A stretch of 54,833 nucleotides of DNA from an uncultured Clostridia bacterium (GTDB lineage: Bacteria > Bacillota > Clostridia > UBA1381): assembly GCA_947631085.1 (NCBI GenBank), contig CANRJY010000014.1:1-54833 (forward strand), given 5' to 3'. The notes under the pieces are model-generated. The model had not been told where the DNA came from. It saw only the letters and a list, made by a program, of their open reading frames with translations, and searched no databases. The translations under genes and the position numbers were made by a program. Shown in pieces: positions 41,697-50,094 of the stretch. Every line of letters begins with the position of its first letter. The first letter of the stretch is position 1.

Positions 41697-42974
41697 TTAA
41701 TAAACAAAATCAAATTCCAAATCGCCGATACGGACGGTATCGCCTTCCTTGATGCCGCGCTCGATAAGCGCTTCTATTACGCCGCGGTTTAAAAGCGCGC
41801 GCTGGAAATATTGCAGCGACTCGTTATCCGAGAAATTGACGCTGTTTCCGACCGCCTCTATCCACGAGCCTGATATTACGTAAACCTCATTGTCGCGCGT
41901 TATTTCAAATCCCGCGTCATCCTGCTCGAACGGTTCTTCCTCGATGTCCATTTCGGGCTCGAACACCGCGATAGGCGGGAGCTTGGAAAGCTCCTCGTAC
42001 GTTTTGTTCATAAGCTCCGTCACGCCCTTGTTCGTCGCGGCTGAAATTTCAAATACCTCTATGCCGCGCTTTTCCATTTCCGCAAGGAACGCCTTGTACG
42101 CTTCATTGTCTTGGATTATATCAATTTTATTCGCCGCCACTATCTGCGGGCGCTCCTCAAGAGCCATGTCGTATTTGGACAGCTCGTCGTTGATTATATC
42201 AAAATCCTCGATAGGATTTCTGCCTTCAATTCCCGACACATCAACCACATGGATCAAAATTCTCGTGCGCTCGATATGGCGCAGAAACTCGTGTCCGAGC
42301 CCCACTCCCTCGCTCGCGCCCTCGATAATTCCGGGTATATCCGCCAAAACGAAGCTGCGGCTGTCACCCAAATCAACAACACCCAAATTCGGCTCGAGCG
42401 TGGTGAAATGATAATCCGCGATTTTCGGGTCGGCTTTTGTGGTGCGCGATAAAAGCGTGGATTTTCCCACGTTAGGGAAGCCGACAAGACCCACGTCGGC
42501 AAGCAGCTTCAATTCGAGTATGATCCCGCGCTCGTCGCCCGATTGTCCGTTTTTCGCGAAATTCGGAGTCTGTCGCACAGCCGTAGCGAAGTGCGCGTTG
42601 CCCCAGCCGCCGTTTCCGCCGCGAGCCAAAACGACCTCTTTATCGGGATCGGACAAATCCGCGATTATGCGGTTGCTCTCCGCGTCGCGCACGATCGTCC
42701 CCTGCGGCACTTTGATTATGATATCCTCGCCCTTTTTGCCCGTCTTGCGCCGTCCCATGCCGTCCGCGCCGTTTTCGGCGGTATATTTTCTCTTGTAGCG
42801 GAAATCCATAAGCGTAGTCATACCGAGCTCTACCCTGAAAATGACGCTGCCGCCCTTACCGCCGTCGCCGCCGTCGGGGCCGCCCGCCGCGACATATTTC
42901 TCGCGCCGAAACGAAATAGCCCCGTTTCCGCCCTTGCCGCCTTTTATAAATATTTTCGCTTTATCAATAAACAT
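41697..42974 (-). CDS. obgE: Obg GTPase (ribosome assembly / stress)
   Basis: A 425-aa protein with three domains. The glycine-rich Obg fold (1-158, FIKGGKGGNGAISFRREKYVAAGGPDGGDGGKGG), the GTPase (159-330, VGFPNVGKST, DIPGIIEGASEGVGLGHEFLRH, NKID), and a C-terminal OCT domain (about 345-425). In B. subtilis Obg is needed for 50S assembly, stress response and sporulation initiation. The start at 42974 follows GGAGG. It is downstream of rplU-rpmA with an intervening terminator, the usual L21-L27-Obg cluster. Confidence 0.96.
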   Translation of the reverse strand: MFIDKAKIFIKGGKGGNGAISFRREKYVAAGGPDGGDGGKGGSVIFRVELGMTTLMDFRYKRKYTAENGADGMGRRKTGKKGEDIIIKVPQGTIVRDAESNRIIADLSDPDKEVVLARGGNGGWGNAHFATAVRQTPNFAKNGQSGDERGIILELKLLADVGLVGFPNVGKSTLLSRTTKADPKIADYHFTTLEPNLGVVDLGDSRSFVLADIPGIIEGASEGVGLGHEFLRHIERTRILIHVVDVSGIEGRNPIEDFDIINDELSKYDMALEERPQIVAANKIDIIQDNEAYKAFLAEMEKRGIEVFEISAATNKGVTELMNKTYEELSKLPPIAVFEPEMDIEEEPFEQDDAGFEITRDNEVYVISGSWIEAVGNSVNFSDNESLQYFQRALLNRGVIEALIERGIKEGDTVRIGDLEFDFVY

Positions 42975-42989
42975 CGTTTCCTCCGTCAA

Positions 42990-43020
42990 AAAACAAAGGG
43001 ACTGTAAAACAGTCCCCTTT
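42990..43020 (-). terminator. Terminator between rpmA and obgE
   Basis: AAAGGGACTG and CAGTCCCCTTT form a stem with a 5-nt loop; TTTG followed by TTTTTT comes after it on the minus strand. It lies 10 bp past the rpmA stop and may reduce, rather than abolish, transcription into obgE. Confidence 0.8.
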
Positions 43021-43030
43021 AAAAATCCAA

Positions 43031-43285
43031 TCAATCAGCGTATACGCTGCACTTTGTTCTGTCTCTGCCGAGTCTTTCAAATCTTACCTTGCCGTCAACA
43101 AGCGCGAACAATGTGTCGTCGCTGCCCTTGCCTACGTTGGTTCCGGGATGAATTTTTGTTCCTCTCTGTCTTACGAGAATATTTCCGGCTAATACAAACT
43201 GACCGTCTGCGCGCTTAACACCAAGTCGTTTCGATTCGCTGTCGCGGCCGTTTTTTGTGCTGCCCATACCTTTTTTATGTGCCAT
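43031..43285 (-). CDS. rpmA: 50S ribosomal protein L27
   Basis: An 84-aa peptidyl-transferase-centre protein: [20 protein letters not shown], then [30 protein letters not shown]. It starts directly at the mature N-terminus, without the short cleaved extension (FF at the cut site) found in most Firmicutes L27. Consistent with this, no gene for the Prp protease lies between rplU and rpmA, which are 41 bp apart. GAGGTG precedes the ATG. The intact KK/GS N-terminal tail contacts tRNA ends. Confidence 0.96.
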   Translation of the reverse strand: MAHKKGMGSTKNGRDSESKRLGVKRADGQFVLAGNILVRQRGTKIHPGTNVGKGSDDTLFALVDGKVRFERLGRDRTKCSVYAD

Positions 43286-43326
43286 TCTGTAAACACCTCA
43301 CTTATCTTAGCTAAAATACGGTTTAA

Positions 43327-43638
43327 TTATGCGTTAATCTTTGTGATTTCCACTTTCGTGTAGGGCTGTCTGTGACCCTTCTTACGTCTGTAATTCTTCT
43401 TTCTCTTCATCTTGAAAACGTAGATTTTCTTAGCCTTGCCGTTCTTTACGACCTTAGCCTCGACCGTCGCGCCGTCGATTGCCGGAGCGCCGACAGTTAT
43501 GTTTTCGCCTTCGCCTGCCATAAGCACCTGATCGAATGTTACCGAAGCGCCTTCTTCAACATCGAGCTTCTCAATGAAAATCGTGTCGCCCTCCGATACC
43601 TTGTACTGCTTACCGCCTGTTACGATTACTGCGTACAT
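43327..43638 (-). CDS. rplU: 50S ribosomal protein L21
   Basis: A 103-aa protein: [20 protein letters not shown], ending [26 protein letters not shown], the L21 signature. AGGAGGTG precedes the ATG. It is the first gene of the rplU-rpmA-obgE cluster, with a long leader and a consensus promoter. Confidence 0.97.
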   Translation of the reverse strand: MYAVIVTGGKQYKVSEGDTIFIEKLDVEEGASVTFDQVLMAGEGENITVGAPAIDGATVEAKVVKNGKAKKIYVFKMKRKKNYRRKKGHRQPYTKVEITKINA

Positions 43639-43719
43639 ATAAACACCTCCTCTTAAATTTATGAGGACACGCTATCGTAGGTATTCCGTGGAAATTTAAA
43701 ACCCATTCTATGCGGTCAC
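43639..43719 (-). ncRNA. rplU leader RNA (probable L21 leader)
   Basis: The approximately 80-nt untranslated leader between the promoter start site and rplU contains TGACCGCATAGA, GGGTTTTAAA, CCACGG and CGTGTCC segments, in the order I recall for the Firmicutes L21 leader. CACG (minus strand from 43690) can pair with CGTG (43671-43668). Such leaders are thought to give L21 autoregulation. A covariance-model search would decide. Confidence 0.6.
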
Positions 43720-43725
43720 CGTGAT

Positions 43726-43754
43726 ATTATAACAAAATCAGGCGATTTTGTCAA
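43726..43754 (-). promoter_or_regulatory. rplU-rpmA-obgE promoter
   Basis: A perfect consensus on the minus strand: TTGACA (43749-43754), 17 bp, TATAAT (43726-43731). Confidence 0.93.
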
Positions 43755-43763
43755 TACTTTTTT

Positions 43764-45089
43764 TTAATCTTCTTTAATATTTATAACAACGCCCACCGAC
43801 GGTTTCGGGTAGATACATACCGTATTGTCTGGCATTCTCTCTCCGGCGGCGGTCACGTTCTTTATCTGCTCCGTTTTTACGGAATTCATAATAAACGCGA
43901 TTTCCGAATGACCCATATCGACAGAATTACAGCAGGTTACATAACTCCTGTTCGTCACTACGTTTTCCTTCTGCTTTTCCTCGTCCATATGGAAAATTTC
44001 TTCCAGTATCAGCTTATTAAGAACAACAACGTCAAGCCCGCAATATGCTTTTGACATTTCCGGCAGAACGCTGTTTTTTACATAATCCTTGTCCGTAAGC
44101 GTCAGGCGGTAGAAATAGTCGCCGCCGATATACGCGGCTATGCGCGTTTCGTTTTTTGTCGTCGCGATTTGGCGGCGCATTGTATCGGGCATACTGTCGT
44201 CCGTCGAGTCAATTATGATTTTTTCTATTTTGAAATGATCCTGAATACACGCGACGAAAAATTCCTCGCGGAAACGCGGATGATGCACCATTCTGTGGAA
44301 CGGCAGTATTACAATTCCGTCCGAATTGGAATTTGCGAGCGATACCATTGTATAATTGTACGGCTCCGTTCCGTCGTGGTCGGGATTGTTCGCCTTCATG
44401 TAGTTTCTGTATTTGAGGCACACCTCGTAGCGCGCCTGACCATCCGTTATATAGAGCGGCTTATCCTTGAAGCGCTCAACTATGTAGTCGATCGTCGGCT
44501 TATATGTAATAACCCATACGCGGTGATAAAGATGCTGATTTTCGTCGTACGAGTCAAACTCCATATCGGGCTTTTCCTCACTCAGCTCGTTCATAAGCTT
44601 TAAAAGCTCCTTTTCGTTTTCGACATACAGGCAGCTTATCATGCTCATGTCCGCGTTTGTCGCCGAAAGGAAGTTGTAGCGGTCGCTCATAGATGTTTCC
44701 TTTGACGATTCGCAAGGCATGATCGAGTCCTTGCTGTATTCCTCAAGCTCCAGAAGCGTAATAAAGTTTCTGTTGGAATACTGCACGCCGTAGACCTCGA
44801 CGATCTGCTCGTACATATAAATTGCGGGCTCCTTGTCGCGGACGATTATATCCTGCTCGATCCAGTCATGCAGATATTTTTTCGCGCGCGTGAACTTATT
44901 GTCCGTCTCGGTGTCGGTTTCGAGATTTTCTCCCGAGTATAGACGAATAGAATTATAATCACTTATATCGTAAAGGCGCGCCTTGTCCTTTTCGTTTATA
45001 TTGTAATACGGCGGTGAAACCACGCTGCCGATATTTGAAATTTTTTCGGGATTGTATCTGTACCCTCTGAACGGTTTAATATGTGCCAT
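43764..45089 (-). CDS. DUF1015 family protein
   Basis: A 441-aa soluble protein: MAHIKPFRGYRYNPEKISNI, VVSPPYYNINEKDK and a central YITDGQARYEVCLKYRN. The family (PF06245, related to serine-kinase/ParB-like proteins) usually has DGHHRYE at this last position; here the His-His is Gln-Ala, so any activity relying on those histidines may be lost or changed. Clostridial members often lie near amino-acid or serine metabolism genes, but no partner is adjacent here. GGAGG precedes the ATG. The real function is unknown. Confidence 0.78.
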   Translation of the reverse strand: MAHIKPFRGYRYNPEKISNIGSVVSPPYYNINEKDKARLYDISDYNSIRLYSGENLETDTETDNKFTRAKKYLHDWIEQDIIVRDKEPAIYMYEQIVEVYGVQYSNRNFITLLELEEYSKDSIMPCESSKETSMSDRYNFLSATNADMSMISCLYVENEKELLKLMNELSEEKPDMEFDSYDENQHLYHRVWVITYKPTIDYIVERFKDKPLYITDGQARYEVCLKYRNYMKANNPDHDGTEPYNYTMVSLANSNSDGIVILPFHRMVHHPRFREEFFVACIQDHFKIEKIIIDSTDDSMPDTMRRQIATTKNETRIAAYIGGDYFYRLTLTDKDYVKNSVLPEMSKAYCGLDVVVLNKLILEEIFHMDEEKQKENVVTNRSYVTCCNSVDMGHSEIAFIMNSVKTEQIKNVTAAGERMPDNTVCIYPKPSVGVVINIKED

Positions 45090-45139
45090 AATTTCCTCCG
45101 TTAAATTAATGTTTTTGTGCCATACACGAATCCATTTAT

Positions 45140-45168
45140 ATAGTATAATAGTTTTCGTTTTTAGTCAA
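45140..45168 (-). promoter_or_regulatory. Promoter of the DUF1015 gene
   Basis: Minus-strand TTGACT (45163-45168), 17-bp spacer and TACTAT (45140-45145), with an overlapping TATACT. The 207-bp gap to the divergent small gene at 45297 holds no other clear feature. Confidence 0.65.
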
Positions 45169-45296
45169 TGCTAATTTATGTTACATTTTGATTACAAACG
45201 ATTTTTAGCGATTTTAGCAGAACATTACACGCATTTTTTGTTGAAAATTTTCAATAATAAACATGTGATAATTCATATAGGCGGGAGGAATTTATT

Positions 45297-45482
45297 ATGA
45301 GTATTCACAGCTACGGCGGTTTTGTCAAGGGCATGGCGGCGGGACTTGTCGTCGGCGCGACTGTCACGATGCTTGCCGACCCTATCACGGACAAGCAGAG
45401 GAGCAAGCTTCAAAAAAAAACAGAAGGCGTGTTCAAAAACATTGGCAGTATGATTGACACCGCTATTAATGTAATGCGCTAA
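45297..45482 (+). CDS. Small YtxH-like protein
   Basis: A 61-aa protein: MSIHSYGGFVKGMAAGLVVG, then ATVTMLADPITDKQRSKLQKK and an amphipathic tail. One Gly/Ala-rich hydrophobic segment (about 9-26) suggests a membrane-associated protein like YtxH/Gas-vesicle-type stress proteins. GGGAGGAA precedes the ATG and a strong terminator follows, so it is a single-gene unit. Its function is unknown. Confidence 0.75.
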   Translation: MSIHSYGGFVKGMAAGLVVGATVTMLADPITDKQRSKLQKKTEGVFKNIGSMIDTAINVMR

Positions 45483-45511
45483 AAAAATCAGGGCGTTTGC
45501 CCTGATTTTTA
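45482..45511. terminator. Bidirectional terminator after the YtxH-like gene
   Basis: AAAAATCAGGGC and GCCCTGATTTTT with a 4-nt loop and T-tracts on both strands. It serves the plus-strand small gene and the convergent DUF2798-like gene, whose stop is 14 bp away. Confidence 0.92.
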
Positions 45512-45524
45512 GTTTGCCAATATT

Positions 45525-46097
45525 TCAAGCCCTCGAATATTCCGCGTTAATTTCGGCAGACTTTCCGCAAAACAGCAGTTTAAATACCGTGCGTATAAGC
45601 GGCTGGATAAAAAATAGCTGCGAAAAAAACGCAAACGGGAAATTAAAGCATACGAGCTTGATCCAATTAGCAAGCAGCGTAAATATATTGAAGCCCTCAT
45701 AATACGGATAATACAGCCACGCGGCTAAAAAGCTCATCGCAGGACACATCAATCCTACCGTCGCGCAGATTACAGCGGTTTCAAACAATACGGGATTTGT
45801 CTTTTCCGGATTGAACACCTTTGCCGCAAGTCTGAAAGAACACGGGCTCCCCATAAGCACCTCCAGCGAATATGCAAGCACGAATTCAATAAGCACAACT
45901 GCCCATATCGGCAAATGACTTCCAAACACGCTTACCCCACCCATTATCTGTATCGCATCCAATACGCTGTTTGCTCCGGTGATTTGCATAAATGTCTCAC
46001 CGTTTATAACATACAAGCTGTAAAATACATATGCATGAACAGTTACAAGCACAGTCAAAAAAGCGAATACCATTCTTTGAAATTGATTTTTAGGCAT
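45525..46097 (-). CDS. DUF2798-like membrane protein
   Basis: A 190-aa protein with four hydrophobic segments (about 8-30, 62-82, 105-128, 140-165). The N-terminal MPKNQFQRMVFAFLTVLVTV block resembles DUF2798 proteins of Firmicutes; family identity is by eye only. AGGAGG precedes the ATG. It is preceded by a strong promoter and a structured leader ending in a terminator, so it is probably controlled by premature termination. No function is known; a transport role is possible. Confidence 0.65.
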   Translation of the reverse strand: MPKNQFQRMVFAFLTVLVTVHAYVFYSLYVINGETFMQITGANSVLDAIQIMGGVSVFGSHLPIWAVVLIEFVLAYSLEVLMGSPCSFRLAAKVFNPEKTNPVLFETAVICATVGLMCPAMSFLAAWLYYPYYEGFNIFTLLANWIKLVCFNFPFAFFSQLFFIQPLIRTVFKLLFCGKSAEINAEYSRA

Positions 46098-46132
46098 AAA
46101 AAAATTCCTCCGTTAAATTTTAAAATTTGCAA

Positions 46133-46250
46133 CAAAAAACACATGTATTATCTGAAAGCTGTACGTTCCGTAATCAGATTTACATACTTCGCCAAGTCAC
46201 GCCAAATTAGCGTTCTTTTGCGGAAATAATACATGTGTCTTCGTTTCGCA
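46133..46250 (-). ncRNA. Structured leader with terminator, candidate riboswitch or small RNA
   Basis: Downstream of a consensus promoter, about 118 nt fold within a 13-bp outer helix (ACACATGTATTAT at 46226-46238 with ATAATACATGTGT at 46139-46151, as read on the minus strand) followed by six T. Inside are a hairpin ACGC-TAATTTG-GCGT and a longer imperfect stem, AAGTATGTAA with TTACGGAACGTACAGCTT. The helix plus T-run is a terminator ending about 36 nt before the DUF2798-like start codon. It does not match any riboswitch class I can recognise. Confidence 0.65.
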
Positions 46251-46256
46251 AGCACT

Positions 46257-46286
46257 ATTTTAACATATTGCTTTTTATTTTGTCAA
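46257..46286 (-). promoter_or_regulatory. Promoter of the structured leader
   Basis: Minus-strand TTGACA (46281-46286), 18-bp spacer and TAAAAT (46257-46262). It lies just downstream of the trpB stop, so the leader and DUF2798-like gene form their own unit. Confidence 0.85.
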
Positions 46287-46309
46287 GAATAAATTTTGCC
46301 TGTTTTTAT

Positions 46310-47500
46310 TTATTTTTCCTCTATATCCTCTCCAAGATATTTCGCTACGGAGTAAACGTCCTTATCGCCGCGTCCCGACAGGCATATTACAAGAATCTTG
46401 TCCTTCCCCATCTCAGGCGCGATTTTTCTCGCAAGCGCTACCGCGTGAGCCGACTCTATCGCGGGGATAATTCCCTCCAAACGCGAGAGATACATAAACG
46501 CGTCGACCGCTTCCTTGTCGGTTATCGGGTAATATTCCGCTCTGCCGGTTTTCGCAAGGTGCGCGTGCTCCGGTCCTACTCCGGGGTAATCGAGTCCTGC
46601 CGAGATCGAGTATACGGGCATTATGTTGCCGCCCTTATCCTGGAGGAATATCGACTTCATTCCGTGCAGAACTCCGAGCGTTCCCTTCGCTATGGACGCC
46701 GCATGGCGCTCCGTGTCAACTCCGTCGCCCGCCGCTTCCGCTCCGTAGAGCTTTACCGAAGGCTCGTCTATGAAGTCCGCGAACATTCCTATAGCATTCG
46801 AGCCGCCGCCGACGCACGCCATTACCGCGTCGGGCAAGCGTCCCTCCATTTCCATTAACTGCTCCCTCGTTTCCTTGCTTATTACGCTTTGGAAATGCTT
46901 TACTATCGCCGGATACGGGTGCGGTCCGACCGCCGAGCCGAGCACGTAGAACGTGTCGTCCGCGTGAGCCGTCCACGAGCGCATAGCCTCGTTTGTCGCG
47001 TCCTTGAGCGTTCCCGTTCCCGACGTTACCGCGTGGACCTGCGCGCCCAGGAGCTTCATTCTGAATACGTTGAGCGCCTGACGCTTCGTGTCCTCCTCGC
47101 CCATGTATACGTCGCATTCGAGCCCGAGCGCCGTCGCGAACGTCGCCGTTGCAACGCCGTGCTGTCCCGCGCCTGTTTCAGCTATTACCTTTTTCTTTCC
47201 CATTCGCTTTGCAAGCAGACACTGTCCGATCACATTGTTGATTTTGTGCGCGCCCGTATGGTTCAAATCCTCGCGCTTTAAGTAAATTTTCGCGCCGCCT
47301 ATGTCCTCGCTGAGGCGCTTCGCGTAATACAAAATCGACGGTCTGCCCGCATATTGCTTGTTGTAATAATTCAGCTCGTCAAGAAATTTCGCGTCGTTTT
47401 TATACTTTTCAAACGCCGCTTCCAAATCTATCAAAGCGTTCATAAGCGTTTCGGAAGCGTATTGTCCCCCGAACTCGCCGTATCTTCCTTTTCTCTCCAC
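46310..47500 (-). CDS. trpB: Tryptophan synthase beta chain
   Basis: A 396-aa PLP enzyme that makes tryptophan from indole and serine. The PLP lysine lies in [48 protein letters not shown] and [13 protein letters not shown] are standard TrpB1 motifs. It starts at GTG (47500) with GAGGAG upstream. No trpA or other trp gene is in the window, which is unusual; it may salvage indole or pair with a distant trpA. It lies 27 bp downstream of the stalk-domain gene. Confidence 0.95.
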   Translation of the reverse strand: MERKGRYGEFGGQYASETLMNALIDLEAAFEKYKNDAKFLDELNYYNKQYAGRPSILYYAKRLSEDIGGAKIYLKREDLNHTGAHKINNVIGQCLLAKRMGKKKVIAETGAGQHGVATATFATALGLECDVYMGEEDTKRQALNVFRMKLLGAQVHAVTSGTGTLKDATNEAMRSWTAHADDTFYVLGSAVGPHPYPAIVKHFQSVISKETREQLMEMEGRLPDAVMACVGGGSNAIGMFADFIDEPSVKLYGAEAAGDGVDTERHAASIAKGTLGVLHGMKSIFLQDKGGNIMPVYSISAGLDYPGVGPEHAHLAKTGRAEYYPITDKEAVDAFMYLSRLEGIIPAIESAHAVALARKIAPEMGKDKILVICLSGRGDKDVYSVAKYLGEDIEEK

Positions 47501-47527
47501 TATTCTGATCTCCTCTGTTCTCTGATT

Positions 47528-47968
47528 TTAATCGGTCGTCGTTATTAATACCGACTGCGTAGCATCGTCCCATTCAACCTTTTCACCGAGCGATTCGACA
47601 ACAAATCTGAGCGGGACAAATGTACGGTCATTCACAAGAACCGGAGGAACGTCCAGCGTTACCGGCGAGCTGTTGAGAAACGCCGTCACAGAACCGATCT
47701 GCAGCGTCACAAAATTTGTTTCGCCGTTTTTCTCCTTAACGCCTATAACGGTGTTTGTATCCTCATCCCACTGAATCGTTGATTTAACCGCCTCAAAAAT
47801 AGCTCTCATCGGAACAAGCGTTCTGTCGTTTTCCATAAACGGAGCGGCCTCAAACGTCATTTGCTGACCGTTCAGATACACCGCCGGCGATTCGGCGTCG
47901 GCGAGACAGGCTGCCGAAAATGTAAATATTGAAGCCGCCGTAAGCAGCGAAGCAACTAATTTTTTCAT
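47528..47968 (-). CDS. Secreted copper-amine-oxidase-like (stalk) domain protein
   Basis: A 146-aa protein with a signal peptide (about 1-23) and one complete copper amine oxidase N-terminal-like domain: VYLNGQQMTFEAAPFMENDRTLVPMRAIFEAV, with a second half-repeat VLVNDRTFVPLRFVVESLGEKVEWDD. The domain is a non-catalytic cell-surface module in Firmicutes. It is encoded upstream of trpB on the same strand, with no obvious functional tie. AGGAGG precedes the ATG. Confidence 0.87.
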   Translation of the reverse strand: MKKLVASLLTAASIFTFSAACLADAESPAVYLNGQQMTFEAAPFMENDRTLVPMRAIFEAVKSTIQWDEDTNTVIGVKEKNGETNFVTLQIGSVTAFLNSSPVTLDVPPVLVNDRTFVPLRFVVESLGEKVEWDDATQSVLITTTD

Positions 47969-48000
47969 TTTTATCTCCTCCTGTAATTATAATTAAAACC

Positions 48001-48029
48001 ATTATATCAAATAAATTTATTTTTTTCAA
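48001..48029 (-). promoter_or_regulatory. Promoter of the stalk-domain gene and trpB
   Basis: Minus-strand TTGAAA (48024-48029), 17-bp spacer and TATAAT (48001-48006), 33 bp before the ATG at 47968. No tryptophan attenuator or T-box is visible in this short leader. Confidence 0.85.
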
Positions 48030-48063
48030 CTGTTTTAGAGCGATTTTTAACCTGTTTTTTTAA

Positions 48064-49206
48064 TTATTTAAGAAATTTCAGCATAAAACGGTTGAGAAGC
48101 GGTCTCTTAATATCCACCGCGCCCTTTGGACACAGCTCCTGACAGCAGAAGCATTTTATGCAGCTTTTTCTGTTTATGACCGGTTTACCGCCGCTCATAT
48201 CTATAGCCTTCGGCGGGCAGCACCGCGCGCACTCTCCGCACGAAACGCATTTATCATAATTCATTTGCGGACGCGACGCCAGCACCGCCGTGACCTTCGC
48301 ATTAAGCGACGGCGGAAGCTTCAGCAGCTTCAGCAAATTAAAATGGCTTTCCGGCTTCACATAATCGTGTATTATAAGCGACTCGATACTCTCGCCCACA
48401 ATTTCAACCTCGTCGGGATTAAAAAGCCCGCGCTCCGCGGCGTCCGCTACAGTGTCTACCTCGCCAAGAGAATAGTCTATCAGACGGCACGCCTCATAAT
48501 CAAGCGCGTGAAGATTTGCAGAAGCCATAACAAGCCCGATATGCCTGTTTACCCCGTTCGTCGGCCCGTCGCCTTCCATTCCCCATACAGCGTCCATAAC
48601 TGACAGCGTCGGCTTCACGCATTCGCACAAATCCACCAGCATCGAGCAGAACGCCGCACGCTCGTCAAGCCTGAAATGAAGCTCTGCCTTATACGTCCCG
48701 GGAATTACGCCGAAAAGGTTTTTCACCGCGCCGGTGTAGCTTGTCATCGCGTGAGTTTTCAGCTTCGGCAGTGATATTATAACGTCCGCGTCGAGAACCG
48801 GCTTTATAATAGGAAATTTTTTAAGCGTGCGTCCCTCCGGAAAACCAACCTCCTCGAAGGCGGTATCCAAATTAAGCGACGCGTTCGTTCCGGCAATCGC
48901 GTCGTTTGCTCCGCACTGCGAATAAACCGCGCGCAGCAACGGCGCGTTATACGGCCCGCCCGGGCTTTCCGCGACCGTAACAACTACACCCGCCGCCTCG
49001 ACGAGCCTTATAACGGCTTTTATTATTTCCGGATGCGTGGTAATTGCCTCGTCCGGCTTGCGGCGTGATACAAAATTCGGCTTTATAAGCACCTTATCTC
49101 CCTTTTTTACGAATTTTTCAATGCCTCCGATCAAATCCAGCGACTGCTTTACCGCATCGTACGCCCGCGAATAATCGGCGCATTTTACAATAGATACCTT
49201 ATCCAT
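48064..49206 (-). CDS. DUF362 protein with two [4Fe-4S] clusters
   Basis: A 380-aa protein. The DUF362 domain (1-290, IKPNFVSRRKPDEAITTHPEIIKAVIRLVEAAG, LPKLKTHAMTSYTGAVKNLFGVIPG, DAVWGMEGDGPTNG) is fused to a C-terminal ferredoxin domain with CVSCGECARCCP and CIKCFCCQELCP motifs. Roles for this family are largely unknown; some members may move electrons or metals. It lies 9 bp after the TtcA-like gene, which itself needs an iron-sulfur cluster, so an electron-donor role is a guess worth testing. It is the last gene of the metA unit. Confidence 0.85.
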   Translation of the reverse strand: MDKVSIVKCADYSRAYDAVKQSLDLIGGIEKFVKKGDKVLIKPNFVSRRKPDEAITTHPEIIKAVIRLVEAAGVVVTVAESPGGPYNAPLLRAVYSQCGANDAIAGTNASLNLDTAFEEVGFPEGRTLKKFPIIKPVLDADVIISLPKLKTHAMTSYTGAVKNLFGVIPGTYKAELHFRLDERAAFCSMLVDLCECVKPTLSVMDAVWGMEGDGPTNGVNRHIGLVMASANLHALDYEACRLIDYSLGEVDTVADAAERGLFNPDEVEIVGESIESLIIHDYVKPESHFNLLKLLKLPPSLNAKVTAVLASRPQMNYDKCVSCGECARCCPPKAIDMSGGKPVINRKSCIKCFCCQELCPKGAVDIKRPLLNRFMLKFLK

Positions 49207-49215
49207 ATTATCCTC

Positions 49216-50079
49216 TTATTCCGCATTGTGCTCCCTTTTTATTTTTTCCAGTCTTTCATCATAGTCGTCAAGAAAATTATATTCGGTATCGTTATCATGA
49301 TACCCGATAATCGTGGTAAGATTAACATTCTGCACGCTGTTGAATATGTTCTTATCTATATACGGGCTTACGCTGCGGAACTTTTTTATAAGCTCCTTCA
49401 TTTCCAGCCGTTTTGAATTGCCTGTTCCGCCTTGTTCGGCGCAATTTTCGGTAAATCGGCACGCGCACTGAATAAACTCAAGATTGTTGCGTTTCGCCCA
49501 TGCGATTATGTCCTTTTCCCTCACCATATACATGGGGCGTATCAGCTCCATGCCGGGATGATTTGTGCTGTGGAGCTTCGGCATCATGGTTTGGATTTGA
49601 GCTCCGTAAAGCATTCCCATGAGTATTGTTTCTATAACATCGTCAAAATGGTGTCCGAGCGCTATTTTGTTGCATCCGAGCTTCTGCGCTTCTTTATAGA
49701 GATAACCCCGCCTCATCCTCGCGCACAGATAGCACGGATGATCTCCGACGTTCACGACCGAATTGAAAATATCCGTTTCGAATATATGAACAGGGACGTT
49801 CAAAAGAGCCGCGTTTTCCTCTATCTTTTGCCTGTTGGCTTTGTTATAGCCGGGATCCATAACAAGATACTCCGCGTCAAACTTTACAACGCAGTGACGG
49901 TGCATCTCTTGAATACACTTCGCCATGAGCATTGAATCCTTGCCGCCCGATATGCAGACAGCTATTTTATCGCCCTCGTTGATAAGCTTATACCTGTTGA
50001 CTCCCGATATGAACCTCTTCCAAACAGTCTTTCTGTATGTGGTTATTATTGTTCTTTCTATTTCCTTATATCTTTCCAA
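49216..50079 (-). CDS. TtcA-family tRNA 2-thiocytidine synthetase-like ATPase
   Basis: A 287-aa PP-loop protein. The ATP site is SGGKDS (44-49); C116-x2-C119 (HPCYLCARMRRG) and CxC at 205-207 are candidate iron-sulfur ligands, and GHHFDDVIETILM is conserved. TtcA thiolates cytidine 32 in some tRNAs. Related TtuA-like enzymes act on other uridines, so the target is not certain. The start is TTG at 50079 with GAGG 8 nt upstream. It lies 15 bp after metA and 9 bp before the DUF362 gene, suggesting a shared transcript. Confidence 0.85.
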   Translation of the reverse strand: MERYKEIERTIITTYRKTVWKRFISGVNRYKLINEGDKIAVCISGGKDSMLMAKCIQEMHRHCVVKFDAEYLVMDPGYNKANRQKIEENAALLNVPVHIFETDIFNSVVNVGDHPCYLCARMRRGYLYKEAQKLGCNKIALGHHFDDVIETILMGMLYGAQIQTMMPKLHSTNHPGMELIRPMYMVREKDIIAWAKRNNLEFIQCACRFTENCAEQGGTGNSKRLEMKELIKKFRSVSPYIDKNIFNSVQNVNLTTIIGYHDNDTEYNFLDDYDERLEKIKREHNAE

Positions 50080-50094
50080 TTAATTTACCTCGCA

